From Gudongella sp964575895 (lineage in GTDB: Bacteria > Bacillota > Clostridia > Tissierellales > Tissierellaceae): a DNA stretch of 64,000 bases. The stretch spans positions 7,723 to 71,722 of the forward strand of contig CAZNTE010000013.1 of the NCBI GenBank assembly GCA_964575895.1, given 5' to 3'. This document shows, in pieces, positions 44,417-53,004 of the stretch (position 1 is its first letter; every line of letters begins with the position of its first letter). The notes under the pieces are model-generated. The model saw nothing but the letters and a program-made list of their open reading frames with translations, had not been told where the DNA came from and did not search any database. The position numbers and the translations under genes were made by a program.

Positions 44417-44902
44417 GTGGGAGTGATTATCATAGAAAAGAAAACAGTTAAAGAATCAGAGGTATCGCTTGGAAGCTTAATGCTTCCTGAACAAGCCAAT
44501 ATTCTTGGGAATGTTCACGGTGGAGAAGTTATGAAAATGATGGATAATACAGCAGGAATTGTTGCTAGAAGGCATTCAAGAAGTATTGTAGTTACTGCAA
44601 GGGTTGATGAGTTGGAGTTTCATGAACCAATTTACATTGGAAACTTAGTAACTTGTTGCGGGAGATTAACTTTTGTTGGAAAAAGCTCAATGGAGATTAA
44701 GGTTATAGTTAAAGTGGAAGATCTAACAAAAGAAGATGAACCCAAGGTAGCACTAACAGCTTTCTTTACCATGGTTGCATTGGATGACAATGGGGTTCCG
44801 ACACAAGTACCCAAACTTGAATTTGCAACTGAGGCTGAAAGGAAGGCTTTTTTAGAAGGAGAGGAAAGATATAATCTTTACAAAAGGAAAAGAAAAATGT
44901 AA
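44417..44902 (+). CDS. Acyl-CoA thioesterase (hotdog fold, YciA/YkhA-like)
   Basis: 161 residues. PEQANILGNVHGGEVMKMMDNTAG carries the hotdog catalytic region (N/HGGxVxxxxD). It hydrolyses acyl-CoA. There is no ATG in frame near the start: GTG 44417 or GTG 44423 are possible, and GGGAG at 44419-44423 would fit an unusual ATT or ATA start slightly downstream, so the start is uncertain by a few residues. Confidence 0.87.
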   Translation: MGVIIIEKKTVKESEVSLGSLMLPEQANILGNVHGGEVMKMMDNTAGIVARRHSRSIVVTARVDELEFHEPIYIGNLVTCCGRLTFVGKSSMEIKVIVKVEDLTKEDEPKVALTAFFTMVALDDNGVPTQVPKLEFATEAERKAFLEGEERYNLYKRKRKM

Positions 44903-44905
44903 TAA

Positions 44906-44947
44906 AAAATAGCTTTCTCTAGCTTGTAAACTAGAGAAAGCTATTTT
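44906..44947. terminator. Bidirectional terminator between thioesterase and ecsC-like gene
   Basis: A 17-bp perfect inverted repeat (44906-44922 with 44931-44947, core AGCTTTCTCTAG) with an 8-base loop. It overlaps the stop codon of the minus-strand gene. Confidence 0.93.
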
Positions 44948-45657
44948 AATAACCTCATCCTATAAGAGTATACTGCGGTTTCACTAAGTTGTTTTAAGAG
45001 CTTATTATTCACATAGCTGCCAACAAAAGCTCCCACAACGGGTAGAAGTTGTAATAATTTAGCTAGATCCAGGTAATCTCTATATTCTTGCTGGAACTCC
45101 CTCCATTGAAACTCATCAATTTCTGCAGGAAGAGTTTTTATATATTCATCCCAATTTTCCATTCTATCAAAAACCTTATTCATATGAGACTTGCTTGAGA
45201 AGGAAAGTTGAAAAATATGAAGGATGTAAAGCCTCTCAAAGTAATCTGATGAATCAAATCCATATACACTTGAAATTTCATAGAGGAACTTAAACTTAAT
45301 TCCAAGGAGGAGAGGAAAATCAGCAAGCCCAGCTATGAAGCCTCCTGCGCCAGTGGCAGCACCCTCAATTGTTGCAGTTGTGGCATAAAATCTAGTTTTT
45401 TCCCTTACTAATTTCTCCCTATCTTTTAGAGTCATTCCTAGGATGGGGGGACTAGTTATGAATTTTGAACCATACAAAACAGCCATAGTAAGGCTTTTTA
45501 CAGCAGAAGTAATAACCTGATGATATCTCTCAGGTAGAATTCCATTTACCTTACGTTGAGTCCCCTTTGATACCTTCTGAAAGATATTAGGTCGTTTTCT
45601 CATTTGTATTTTCCATCTATTAAGTTCTCTTTTGGATATTTCTTCATATGAAAACAT
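44941..45657 (-). CDS. EcsC family protein
   Basis: 238 residues. The core ATTATIEGAATGAGGFIAGLADFPLLLG and the C-terminal LLPVVGAFVGSYVNNKLL match the EcsC family. Biochemical role unknown. No adjacent EcsAB transporter genes, so it is a stand-alone member. Confidence 0.87.
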   Translation of the reverse strand: MFSYEEISKRELNRWKIQMRKRPNIFQKVSKGTQRKVNGILPERYHQVITSAVKSLTMAVLYGSKFITSPPILGMTLKDREKLVREKTRFYATTATIEGAATGAGGFIAGLADFPLLLGIKFKFLYEISSVYGFDSSDYFERLYILHIFQLSFSSKSHMNKVFDRMENWDEYIKTLPAEIDEFQWREFQQEYRDYLDLAKLLQLLPVVGAFVGSYVNNKLLKQLSETAVYSYRMRLLK

Positions 45658-45737
45658 TATCTCACCACTTAATTGTCTTTTAGATTCTATGAATATATAT
45701 TATACTTAAATTACGAGAAAAGAAAGGGGCTATAAAT

Positions 45738-46505
45738 ATGATCTTCTACTTTACAGGGACTGGTAATAGCTTATATGTTGCTGAAAAGCTTAATAATATG
45801 CTAAATGAAGAATTAATATCAGTTACAGGGATGATAAAAGAAAATAGATATGAATTTGATTTAGATAAGAGTAATTATTTAGGTTTTGTGTTTCCTGTGT
45901 ATTATTATAGTGTACCCTCAACTTTAGAGAAGTTTATTAAGAAAGTGGAATTTAAAAATTTGGAAGGCAAAAAAGTATTTGTCTTTTTAACCTGTGGAGC
46001 GACTACTGGTTCTTGCGCAGAAGAATTTAGTACTATTCTTAGAAGAAAAGGAATAGATGTAGAGTTTAGATTTGCAGCTTCCATGCCTGATAATTATATT
46101 CTTTTATATAATATAGATGATGCAGAAAAACAAAATAAAATGATTAATCTATCTAAAGAAGAAATAGAAAATTCAGTAGATGTTCTTCTTAAGGGAAATA
46201 AAGGTGATTATATTAAAATTAAAGGACCCCTTCCTGGTGTGGTTACATTCTTTGCCCATAAGGCATATAATAAACTAAGAAAAACAAAAAAATTCTATTC
46301 TCTGGACTCGTGTATTGACTGTAAGCTTTGTCAGGAAATTTGCCCTGAGAGCGCTATAAAAATGGTTGAGGGAAGGCCAGTGTGGGTGAAAGATAAATGT
46401 ACTCATTGTTTGGCATGTATACATAGATGCCCAGTGGAAGCGATACAGTATTCTAAAAAGACCATCAGTAGAAGAAGATATATAAATCCTAATGTTAAAC
46501 TATAA
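45738..46505 (+). CDS. EFR1 family flavodoxin-ferredoxin fusion
   Basis: 255 residues. An N-terminal flavodoxin-like half (YFTGTGNSLYVAE, FMN phosphate loop about 4-16) is fused to a C-terminal ferredoxin with two 4Fe-4S motifs, CIDCKLCQEICP and CTHCLACIHRCP. It is an electron carrier of anaerobes with unknown partner. Diverges from the ecsC-like gene; aroK follows by 13 bases. Confidence 0.9.
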   Translation: MIFYFTGTGNSLYVAEKLNNMLNEELISVTGMIKENRYEFDLDKSNYLGFVFPVYYYSVPSTLEKFIKKVEFKNLEGKKVFVFLTCGATTGSCAEEFSTILRRKGIDVEFRFAASMPDNYILLYNIDDAEKQNKMINLSKEEIENSVDVLLKGNKGDYIKIKGPLPGVVTFFAHKAYNKLRKTKKFYSLDSCIDCKLCQEICPESAIKMVEGRPVWVKDKCTHCLACIHRCPVEAIQYSKKTISRRRYINPNVKL

Positions 46506-46518
46506 GAAGGGATAAGTT

Positions 46519-47040
46519 ATGATAATAAACAAGAATATATATCTAATTGGCTTTATGGGTGTTGGGAAGACATCAGTTTCAAAAGAACTAGGAAAGGTTT
46601 TAGGATTTAGAGTAATTGAGATTGATGATATTATTGAAAAAACTATTGGCATTAGCATAAATGAAATTTTTAGCAAATATGGAGAAGACTACTTTAGAAA
46701 TCTGGAAACAAAAAAACTAAAAGGAATTAGAGGAGAATACAAATCTGTGGTATCAACTGGTGGAGGAATTGTTACCAGGGAAGAAAATATTAAATTTATG
46801 AAAAATGAAGGTGTAGTAGTTCTTCTTAAGGCAAAACCTGAAACGATTTTTAACAGATTAAAAGACACAAATACAAGACCTATCTTAAATAATAATATGA
46901 ATGTAGAATATATTAAATCTTTAATGGATAAAAGAAAAGATCTTTATAATATGGCTAAGGATATTGAAATATATACAGATGATAAATCAATTGAAGAAGT
47001 ATGTAGGGAAATAATTGACAGACTGAGAGGGTATGAATGA
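46519..47040 (+). CDS. aroK: Shikimate kinase
   Basis: 173 residues. Walker A GFMGVGKTS (about 9-17), the shikimate-binding aspartate in EIDDIIE, and STGGGIV are present, with the lid arginine in TRPIL. It phosphorylates shikimate in the aromatic amino acid pathway. No other aro genes are adjacent, which is slightly unusual. Its stop overlaps the next gene. Confidence 0.94.
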   Translation: MIINKNIYLIGFMGVGKTSVSKELGKVLGFRVIEIDDIIEKTIGISINEIFSKYGEDYFRNLETKKLKGIRGEYKSVVSTGGGIVTREENIKFMKNEGVVVLLKAKPETIFNRLKDTNTRPILNNNMNVEYIKSLMDKRKDLYNMAKDIEIYTDDKSIEEVCREIIDRLRGYE

Positions 47041-47726
47041 AATTTACTTTTGAAGTTCTAAATGAAGAAATCTCAGTTGAATTAATACCAAGAAAAAGAA
47101 AATCCATGGAGTTTCAAATAGAAGAAGATGGAAATATTAGAGTTTTAGCTCCATATTTTATAAGTAAGGATACAATAATACAGGGATTATTTAAAAAGAA
47201 GGACTGGATCATCAAGAAGAGAAAATTATTAAAGTCTAGGGAAGATAACTTAGGTAATATTAATGACAATAGGATTTACATTATGGGAATTGAATATCCA
47301 GTAGATCTAATCTACTCAAAAGAAAATAAGTTGGTATTTAGTGATGAAAAATTAGAATTGTATACAGAAACAAAAAATCAGAGTTTGATAGAAGAAATAG
47401 TCAATGAGTGGTTAAGGAAACTAGCATATGAGATTGTAAAAGAAAGACTAGATATATATAGCTCAAAGATGGATTTAAGCTATAATAAATTACATATTAA
47501 GGATCAAAAGACCAGATGGGGAAGTTGTTCAAGTTTAGGAAATATCAATATAAACTACAGAATTATAAAATTCCCAATGGAAATAATAGATTATTTGGTT
47601 GTTCATGAGTTAGCTCACTTAAAATATATGAATCACTCCAGAGAATTTTGGAATCATGTAGAGAACTGGATACCAGACTATAAAAATAGAAGGAAAGTTT
47701 TAAAAGAAACTGGGAAAATAAGGTAA
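47037..47726 (+). CDS. YgjP/DUF45-type metal-dependent hydrolase
   Basis: 229 residues with the zincin signature HELAHLKYMNHSREFW (HExxH with downstream H) near the C-terminus, preceded by TRWGSCSSLGNININYR, the YgjP hallmark. Predicted metallopeptidase of unknown substrate. Overlaps aroK by 4 bases, so co-transcribed. Confidence 0.9.
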   Translation: MKFTFEVLNEEISVELIPRKRKSMEFQIEEDGNIRVLAPYFISKDTIIQGLFKKKDWIIKKRKLLKSREDNLGNINDNRIYIMGIEYPVDLIYSKENKLVFSDEKLELYTETKNQSLIEEIVNEWLRKLAYEIVKERLDIYSSKMDLSYNKLHIKDQKTRWGSCSSLGNININYRIIKFPMEIIDYLVVHELAHLKYMNHSREFWNHVENWIPDYKNRRKVLKETGKIR

Positions 47727-47735
47727 TATTCCCAG

Positions 47736-48170
47736 TTATATTTTTTTGATGAAGGACACTAACCTCGCTGCTTCTTGAAAACCACATTTTAGATGAAAAT
47801 TAATACTATTATAATTCTCAAGACTTGTATCACTTCCAAATTCTAGACAGCCCTTTTCTTTAGCCCAGTTTTCACAGGCTAGTAAGAGAGCTTTTCCAAT
47901 CCCCATATTCCTATATCCCTCATCAACATAGATTCCCTCAAGATAACCTACAGGACTTGAGGTGGAGCCTTCTACATAATCATTTCTTATACTAACCTGA
48001 GAATAACCAACTATTGAATCTTCACTCTCAAATAAAAGGATTGCTGCACTATAAGAATCTATGAAGGTTAATATTTCACTTTTGAGTTCTTCATAATTAT
48101 TATCTGGCCAAAGCTTAAGAGCCAGTTGGGTGATTCTGTGAATTTTTTCTTTTTTACCTATTACAATCAT
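47736..48170 (-). CDS. GNAT acetyltransferase resembling aminoglycoside 6'-N-acetyltransferase
   Basis: 144 residues, one GNAT domain. The segment RNDYVEGSTSSPVGYLEGIYV (residues about 70-90) followed by EGYRNMGIGKALL closely resembles the AAC(6')-Iz-like branch of aminoglycoside acetyltransferases. Whether it acts on aminoglycosides is not shown. Convergent with the YgjP-type gene. Confidence 0.8.
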   Translation of the reverse strand: MIVIGKKEKIHRITQLALKLWPDNNYEELKSEILTFIDSYSAAILLFESEDSIVGYSQVSIRNDYVEGSTSSPVGYLEGIYVDEGYRNMGIGKALLLACENWAKEKGCLEFGSDTSLENYNSINFHLKCGFQEAARLVSFIKKI

Positions 48171-48289
48171 TAATTCACTCCTTTGTATAGTTCTATTTCA
48201 AATATAACATATTTATAAATATAATGAATTGATTACTTGTAGGTTAATTGTGGTAAAATACTAAATAGGTGAATAAAGGGGGGTTAATA

Positions 48290-49147
48290 GTGAAAAGTAA
48301 TTTATTTAAGGCACCGGTGTTGGATATTATAAGAAAGAGAACATCAGTTAGAAGCTATTCAGATAAGCCAGTAACTAAAGATGTTATAGATAATATAAAG
48401 GAATATGCTGAAAGGATTGAAACACCATTTAAGGGAAATGTAAGATTTGCCTTTTTATCAGAAGAAGATGGTTTGGATAAGTTGGGTGGTAAGATTGGAA
48501 CTTATGGAATTATCAAAGGAGCAAAAAACTACATAGCAATTATTGGAGATTCAAAAGAACAAAGTTTATTTAAAGTTGGTTATATGGGGGAAAACTTAAT
48601 TTTATATATGACATCTTTAGGTCTAGGGACATGTTGGATGGGTGGAACATATGATAAGGGAGCTATTAAGAAATCTTTAGATTTACTTGAAGATGAAAAG
48701 CTGTATATAATAATCCCATTTGGATACCCCTTGGAAAAGAGAAGTAGGGTTGATTACTTTATGAGATTTGCAGCAGGTTCAAATCAAAGAAAAGTATGGG
48801 AAGAGTTATTCTTTTTAGAAAGGACTGATTATCCTTTATTGGAAGACGAAGAAGTTTATTTAGAGGCTTTGGAAGGATTGAGAATGGCACCTTCAGCAAG
48901 TAATAAACAACCTTGGGTAGTTATAAAAAGAGATGGTCATTATGATTTTTACTTGAAACCAACTCCTGGATATGGTGATACCTTAGGATTTAAGATCCAG
49001 GAAGTGGATATTGGAATAGCTATTTGCCACTTTCAAATGGTATTAAATGATAATGGAATCAACGGTACTTGGAAAGTAAGAGAAAAGAAAGAATCAAATA
49101 ATGATAAGCTCCTTTATGTGATGACCTGGTCTGAGGAAGGTAGATAA
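48290..49147 (+). CDS. Nitroreductase family protein
   Basis: 285 residues, two nitroreductase-like lobes of the TM1586 type: RKRTSVRSYSDKPVTK at the N-terminus and LRMAPSASNKQPWVV (FMN-binding) in the second half. It reduces small substrates with FMN. The GTG start at 48290 is chosen because AAAGGGGGG precedes it at normal spacing. Its stop overlaps the next start by one base. Confidence 0.87.
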   Translation: MKSNLFKAPVLDIIRKRTSVRSYSDKPVTKDVIDNIKEYAERIETPFKGNVRFAFLSEEDGLDKLGGKIGTYGIIKGAKNYIAIIGDSKEQSLFKVGYMGENLILYMTSLGLGTCWMGGTYDKGAIKKSLDLLEDEKLYIIIPFGYPLEKRSRVDYFMRFAAGSNQRKVWEELFFLERTDYPLLEDEEVYLEALEGLRMAPSASNKQPWVVIKRDGHYDFYLKPTPGYGDTLGFKIQEVDIGIAICHFQMVLNDNGINGTWKVREKKESNNDKLLYVMTWSEEGR

Positions 49148-49791
49148 TGGAAAGACTCACAGAAATATTAAGTGCAAATAAAAATGAGGATAACGCCTAT
49201 TATATGTCCAAGTATATGAAATTCAAATTTTCATACTTAGGGATTAAAACTCCAGAGAGAAGGGCACTAACTAAGGAGTATGTTAAAGATTTATTAGATG
49301 GTGAGGTAAAGTGGGATTTTATAACATGGTGTTTCCAACAAGAAGAGAGGGAATATCAGTATGTAGCCTTAAACTATCTAGATAAAGTTAAGGACAAGTT
49401 AGAAAAGAGTGATATTTCCAAATTGGAAAGTTTGATTTTAACAAAATCCTGGTGGGATACGGTTGATTCTATAGCACCCATAGTGGGGTTTTTAGCTAGA
49501 AAATATCCTCAAATAAAAAATGCAAAAATTAAAGAGTGGGTTCACAGTGAAAGTATATGGCTTATAAGAGCATCAATAATATTTCAGCTAAAGTATAAAG
49601 AAGAAACAGATTATGATTTCTTAAGTTATGCTATAAAAAACAATTTAAATACTGGAGAATTTTTCATAGACAAGGCAATCGGTTGGCAGCTAAGAGAATT
49701 ATCAAAGATAAACAAGAATTGGGTTAAAGTATTTATAGATGAAAATCAGTTATCAAAATTGAGTATAAGAGAAGGAAGTAAGTATATATAG
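49147..49791 (+). CDS. AlkD-like DNA alkylation repair protein
   Basis: 214 residues of HEAT-like helices. KFSYLGIKTPERRAL and ILTKSWWDTVDSIAPIVGFL (about 97-116) are the family motif. AlkD-type proteins remove alkylated bases without base flipping. The family is broad, so activity is inferred. Co-transcribed with the nitroreductase gene. Confidence 0.88.
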   Translation: MERLTEILSANKNEDNAYYMSKYMKFKFSYLGIKTPERRALTKEYVKDLLDGEVKWDFITWCFQQEEREYQYVALNYLDKVKDKLEKSDISKLESLILTKSWWDTVDSIAPIVGFLARKYPQIKNAKIKEWVHSESIWLIRASIIFQLKYKEETDYDFLSYAIKNNLNTGEFFIDKAIGWQLRELSKINKNWVKVFIDENQLSKLSIREGSKYI

Positions 49792-49847
49792 AATTGGCAG
49801 TAAATGTGAACTATTATTATCGAAAATGTTTACATTTACTGCCAATT
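49792..49847 (+). terminator. Long terminator hairpin after alkD-like gene
   Basis: A 20-bp stem (49792-49811 with 49828-49847; one G-U pair) around a 16-base AT-rich loop, then a modest T-rich stretch. Unusually long for a simple terminator. Confidence 0.75.
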
Positions 49848-50114
49848 TCCCTTATTTTGGGTCTAGAAATTCAATTACTATTAAGATCATACTAAATTGC
49901 AAAGCTTAAAAACACCTATTTAGAGCAGATAAGTGTAATAACACAATAAATTGTTTATTTGTGTAAAATATTCAGAATTGCCAGGAATATTAAGAATTAT
50001 TAAGAATAATCAAAACTATTGAAATCCTTTTCCTCAGATGTTATCTTTAAAAAGATTGAATGACATATACAAGAGGTATAAGTCATCCAATGACAAAAAA
50101 TGAGGAGGAACAAA
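49848..50114. promoter_or_regulatory. Upstream region of the second DAACS transporter, with operator-like palindrome
   Basis: AT-rich, no gene seen. ATGACATATAC (50060-50070) and GTATAAGTCAT (50076-50086) form an inverted repeat with one mismatch and a 5-base spacer, about 30 bases before the ATG. It is a possible operator or leader hairpin; the regulator is unknown. Confidence 0.45.
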
Positions 50115-51305
50115 ATGAAGAAAATAGGATTACTTCCTAGACTTATAATTGCAATTATTTTAGGTATTATATTTGGTATGATTCTACCAGAAGCAGGAGT
50201 AAGAGTTTTTGCAACATTTAACGGATTGTTTGGTCAATTCCTAGGCTTTGCTATCCCACTTATAATTCTTGGATTCGTAGCTCCAGGAATTGGAGATTTA
50301 GGAAAGGGAGCTGGAAGAATACTTGCAGTAACTGCGGGTATTGCTTATCTTTCAACAGTATTTGCAGGATCTTTAGCATATTTTGCTAACTCTACAATTC
50401 TACCAAGCCTTATTGGTGGAAGCACACTAGCAACAGATGTAGCTGGTGAAGGGGCTTCAGCAGCAGCATTTATAGAGGTTTCTATACCCCCAATAATGGG
50501 TGTTATGACTGCTTTGATACTAGCCTTTACTATTGGTATAGGTATAGCTGCAACAGGGTCACAAACTATTAAATCAGCAATGAATGAGTTTCAAAATATT
50601 ATAAGCTTGATGATTTCAAATATTATCATTCCATTACTACCAATTCACATAATGGGAATCTTTGCTAATCTAACATATTCAGGACAAGTAGTTCAAATAC
50701 TAAGTGTATTCTCAAAGGTATTTGTATTAGTTATTTTACTACACATTACTATTATAGTTATCCAATATGTAATAGCTGGTAGTATAGCAGGTGCAAATCC
50801 ATTTAGATTAATAAAGACCATGCTTCCAGCATACTTTACTGCAATTGGTACTCAATCATCAGCAGCAACTATTCCGGTAACACTAGCTCAAACTAAGAAA
50901 AATGGTGTAAATGAAGGTGTGGCAGACTTTGCTATCCCATTATCAGCAACTATTCACTTATCTGGTAGTACAATTACACTTGTAAGTTGTTCATTAGCAA
51001 TAATGATGTTAAGTGGAATGGATTATTCGTTTGGAACTTACTTTGGATTTATCCTTGCACTGGGAGTAACAATGGTTGCAGCACCTGGAGTTCCAGGAGG
51101 AGCTGTTATGGCAGCTATAGGACTACTACAAAGCATGTTGGGATTCGACCCAACAATGACATCCCTAATGATTGCATTATACTTGGCACAAGATAGTTTT
51201 GGAACAGCATGTAATGTAACTGGAGATGGAGCTATAGCAGTTGTAGTTAATAAGTTCTCAGGACACAAATTAACACCACAAAAGGTAAGCATTACAGATC
51301 TATAA
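50115..51305 (+). CDS. DAACS-family cation symporter
   Basis: 396 residues, mostly hydrophobic, with the glutamate/dicarboxylate:cation symporter fold (PLIILGFVAPGIGDLGKGAG near residues 50-70; LSATIHLSGSTITL). It takes up an organic acid or amino acid with Na+ or H+. GAGGAGG at 50102 supports ATG 50115 rather than the in-frame ATG at 50100. Single-gene transcript. Confidence 0.87.
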   Translation: MKKIGLLPRLIIAIILGIIFGMILPEAGVRVFATFNGLFGQFLGFAIPLIILGFVAPGIGDLGKGAGRILAVTAGIAYLSTVFAGSLAYFANSTILPSLIGGSTLATDVAGEGASAAAFIEVSIPPIMGVMTALILAFTIGIGIAATGSQTIKSAMNEFQNIISLMISNIIIPLLPIHIMGIFANLTYSGQVVQILSVFSKVFVLVILLHITIIVIQYVIAGSIAGANPFRLIKTMLPAYFTAIGTQSSAATIPVTLAQTKKNGVNEGVADFAIPLSATIHLSGSTITLVSCSLAIMMLSGMDYSFGTYFGFILALGVTMVAAPGVPGGAVMAAIGLLQSMLGFDPTMTSLMIALYLAQDSFGTACNVTGDGAIAVVVNKFSGHKLTPQKVSITDL

Positions 51306-51321
51306 AATTTAAGTATAATTG

Positions 51322-51353
51322 ACACCTTCCTATTCACTGGGAAGGTGTTTTTG
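51322..51353 (+). terminator. Terminator after DAACS symporter
   Basis: ACACCTTCC (51322-51330) pairs with GGAAGGTGT (51340-51348), then T's. Confidence 0.9.
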
Positions 51354-51354
51354 A

Positions 51355-51615
51355 TATTCTATAGTTGAATCTGATGAAGATGTTATTTTAGAATACTTCT
51401 ACATTGATCCAATATACATTAGAAAGGGTTATGGGATGAAACTTTGGAATGATCTTATTGAGTATTGTAAAAACAGGGGAATTCTTGAGTTTCAATTTGT
51501 AGCAGGGGATGAGGCAAAAGACTTCTACCTTAGAATGAGTGCTATTAAAATTGGGGAAACCTTTTCTTTAGTCAATAAGAATAGGAAGATCTCAAAGTGG
51601 AAGGTGGTTTTGTAG
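51355..51615 (+). pseudogene. GNAT acetyltransferase remnant (C-terminal part)
   Basis: An open frame without a credible start encodes a GNAT-like C-terminal half: EYFYIDPIYIRKGYGMKLW (the acetyl-CoA loop) and FYLRMSAIKIGE. The first about 60-80 residues of a normal GNAT are absent; the frame opens right at the preceding terminator. Most likely a decayed gene. An internal ATG (51436) could begin a short peptide but lacks a ribosome site. Confidence 0.75.
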
Positions 51616-51684
51616 GATTGAGTAAAGTATATCAATCCCGGGTATAATACTAGGGAATGAGAGTATTATGAAAGGAAGGATATA

Positions 51685-52452
51685 ATGAAAAATTTATTTG
51701 ATTTAAAAGGTAAAGTTGCCCTAGTAACTGGAGCATCTAGTGGTCTGGGTGTGCAATTTGCGAATATACTAGCAGATCATGGTGCTAATGTTATCTTACT
51801 GGCAAGAAGAATGGAAAAACTAGAGGATGTAGCAAGGAAAATAGAAGAAAAAGGGGTAAAAGCCTTACCTTTAGCTTGTGATGTTACTAAGGAAGAAGAT
51901 GTGGTAGCTGCGGTTGAGAAGGCAATAAATGAATTTGGTAGAATTGATATTCTAGTAAATAATGCTGGATTAGGTTTTGTAAGTCCCGCAGAGGATTATG
52001 ACTTTAATGAATGGAAAAAGATGATAGATGTCAATTTAAGTGGTGTATTTTTAGTTGCACAACAAGTTGGAAAGCATATGATTAAAAATAAGTATGGAAA
52101 GATAATTAATATTGCTTCCATGTACGGTCTTAAAGCTAATATGGCATTACCAACATCAGCTTATCATGCATCAAAAGCGGGGGTTGTTAATTTAACTAGA
52201 GCATTGGCAGCCGAATGGGCCAAATATAATATAACTGTTAATGCAATAGGACCAGGTTTTTTCCAATCTGAAATGACCACAGATGCACTAAGTGATGAAT
52301 CATTCCTAGAAAATATAAAGTTAACCACACCTATGGGTAGGTATGGAGAGGTCGGGGAATTAGATGGTATACTAATATACCTAGCTTCAGATGCTTCAAG
52401 TTATACAACAGGTCAAACCATAGCAGTTGATGGTGGAACAACAGCCATTTAA
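51685..52452 (+). CDS. Short-chain dehydrogenase/reductase
   Basis: 255 residues, classical SDR. NAD(P) motif TGASSGLG (about 15-22), NNAG, and the catalytic Ser...YHASK (SAYHASKAG). It resembles gluconate 5-dehydrogenase and 3-oxoacyl-ACP reductases; the substrate cannot be fixed. TATAAT at 51643-51648 and AAAGGAAGG before the ATG. Confidence 0.88.
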   Translation: MKNLFDLKGKVALVTGASSGLGVQFANILADHGANVILLARRMEKLEDVARKIEEKGVKALPLACDVTKEEDVVAAVEKAINEFGRIDILVNNAGLGFVSPAEDYDFNEWKKMIDVNLSGVFLVAQQVGKHMIKNKYGKIINIASMYGLKANMALPTSAYHASKAGVVNLTRALAAEWAKYNITVNAIGPGFFQSEMTTDALSDESFLENIKLTTPMGRYGEVGELDGILIYLASDASSYTTGQTIAVDGGTTAI

Positions 52453-52454
52453 TT

Positions 52455-52478
52455 AAACCCCTTAAAGGGGTTTTTCTT
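52455..52478 (+). terminator. Terminator after SDR
   Basis: AACCCCTT-AAGGGGTT hairpin followed by T's. Confidence 0.85.
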
Positions 52479-52536
52479 TTGACTAAATTTGGGTATAACT
52501 GATAGGAGAGATTACTTCAAAGGAGGATGTTTAACA

Positions 52537-52986
52537 ATGAAAGATTTTAGTTTTACTCTAAAAGAAACAAGCGGCAAAGATATATCTTTAAAGGATTACT
52601 TAGGTAAAAATGTTATAGTGTATTTTTATCCTAAGGATGATACGTCTGGTTGAACCACTGAAGCTAATGGTTTCAGGGATCTGAAACAAGAATTTGACAA
52701 ACTAAACACTGTAATACTTGGAATTAGTAGAGATAGCTTGAAGTCTCATGAAAAATTTATTGCTAAAAATGAACTAAACTTTTTACTTCTTAGTGATAAG
52801 GAAGAAGTAGTACACAATTTATTCCAGGTAATGGTACCTAAGAAAATGTATGGTAAGGATTATATAGGAGTTGAAAGATCTACTTTTATATTTGATGAAA
52901 AAGGAGAACTTGTAAAAGAGTTCAGAAATGTAAAACCAGAAGGACATGCAGATGAAGTCTTAAATTATATTAAGGAAAATTTGTAG
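52537..52986 (+). CDS. Selenocysteine-containing peroxiredoxin (BCP/AhpE-like)
   Basis: The frame from ATG 52537 (AGGAGG at 52521-52526) to the stop at 52984-52986 gives 149 residues with TGA at 52651-52653 as codon 39. The TGA falls in KDDTSG-U-TTEANGFRD, where peroxiredoxins of the BCP type have the peroxidatic Cys (usually TPGCTTEAC). The downstream part (RSTFIFDEKGELVKEF) is intact. A hairpin GTTTCAG-GGAT-CTGAAAC (52670-52687) starts 17 bases after the TGA with G at loop positions 1-2, as in bacterial SECIS elements. The resolving cysteine position is Asn44 and the protein has no cysteine at all, so it needs an external thiol. A standard caller would report only 52738-52986. Confidence 0.88.
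52670..52687 (+). promoter_or_regulatory. SECIS-like hairpin
   Basis: 7-bp perfect stem with a GGAT loop, 16-37 bases downstream of the in-frame TGA, within the coding region. Fits the bacterial SECIS geometry recognised by SelB. Confidence 0.75.
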
Positions 52987-53004
52987 TTAAAAGAAAGCGA
53001 AGTG

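Noticed and set aside
49828..49841. cre-like half of the long hairpin after alkD
   Set aside because: Two mismatches and it is part of the terminator stem, so not counted as a CcpA site.
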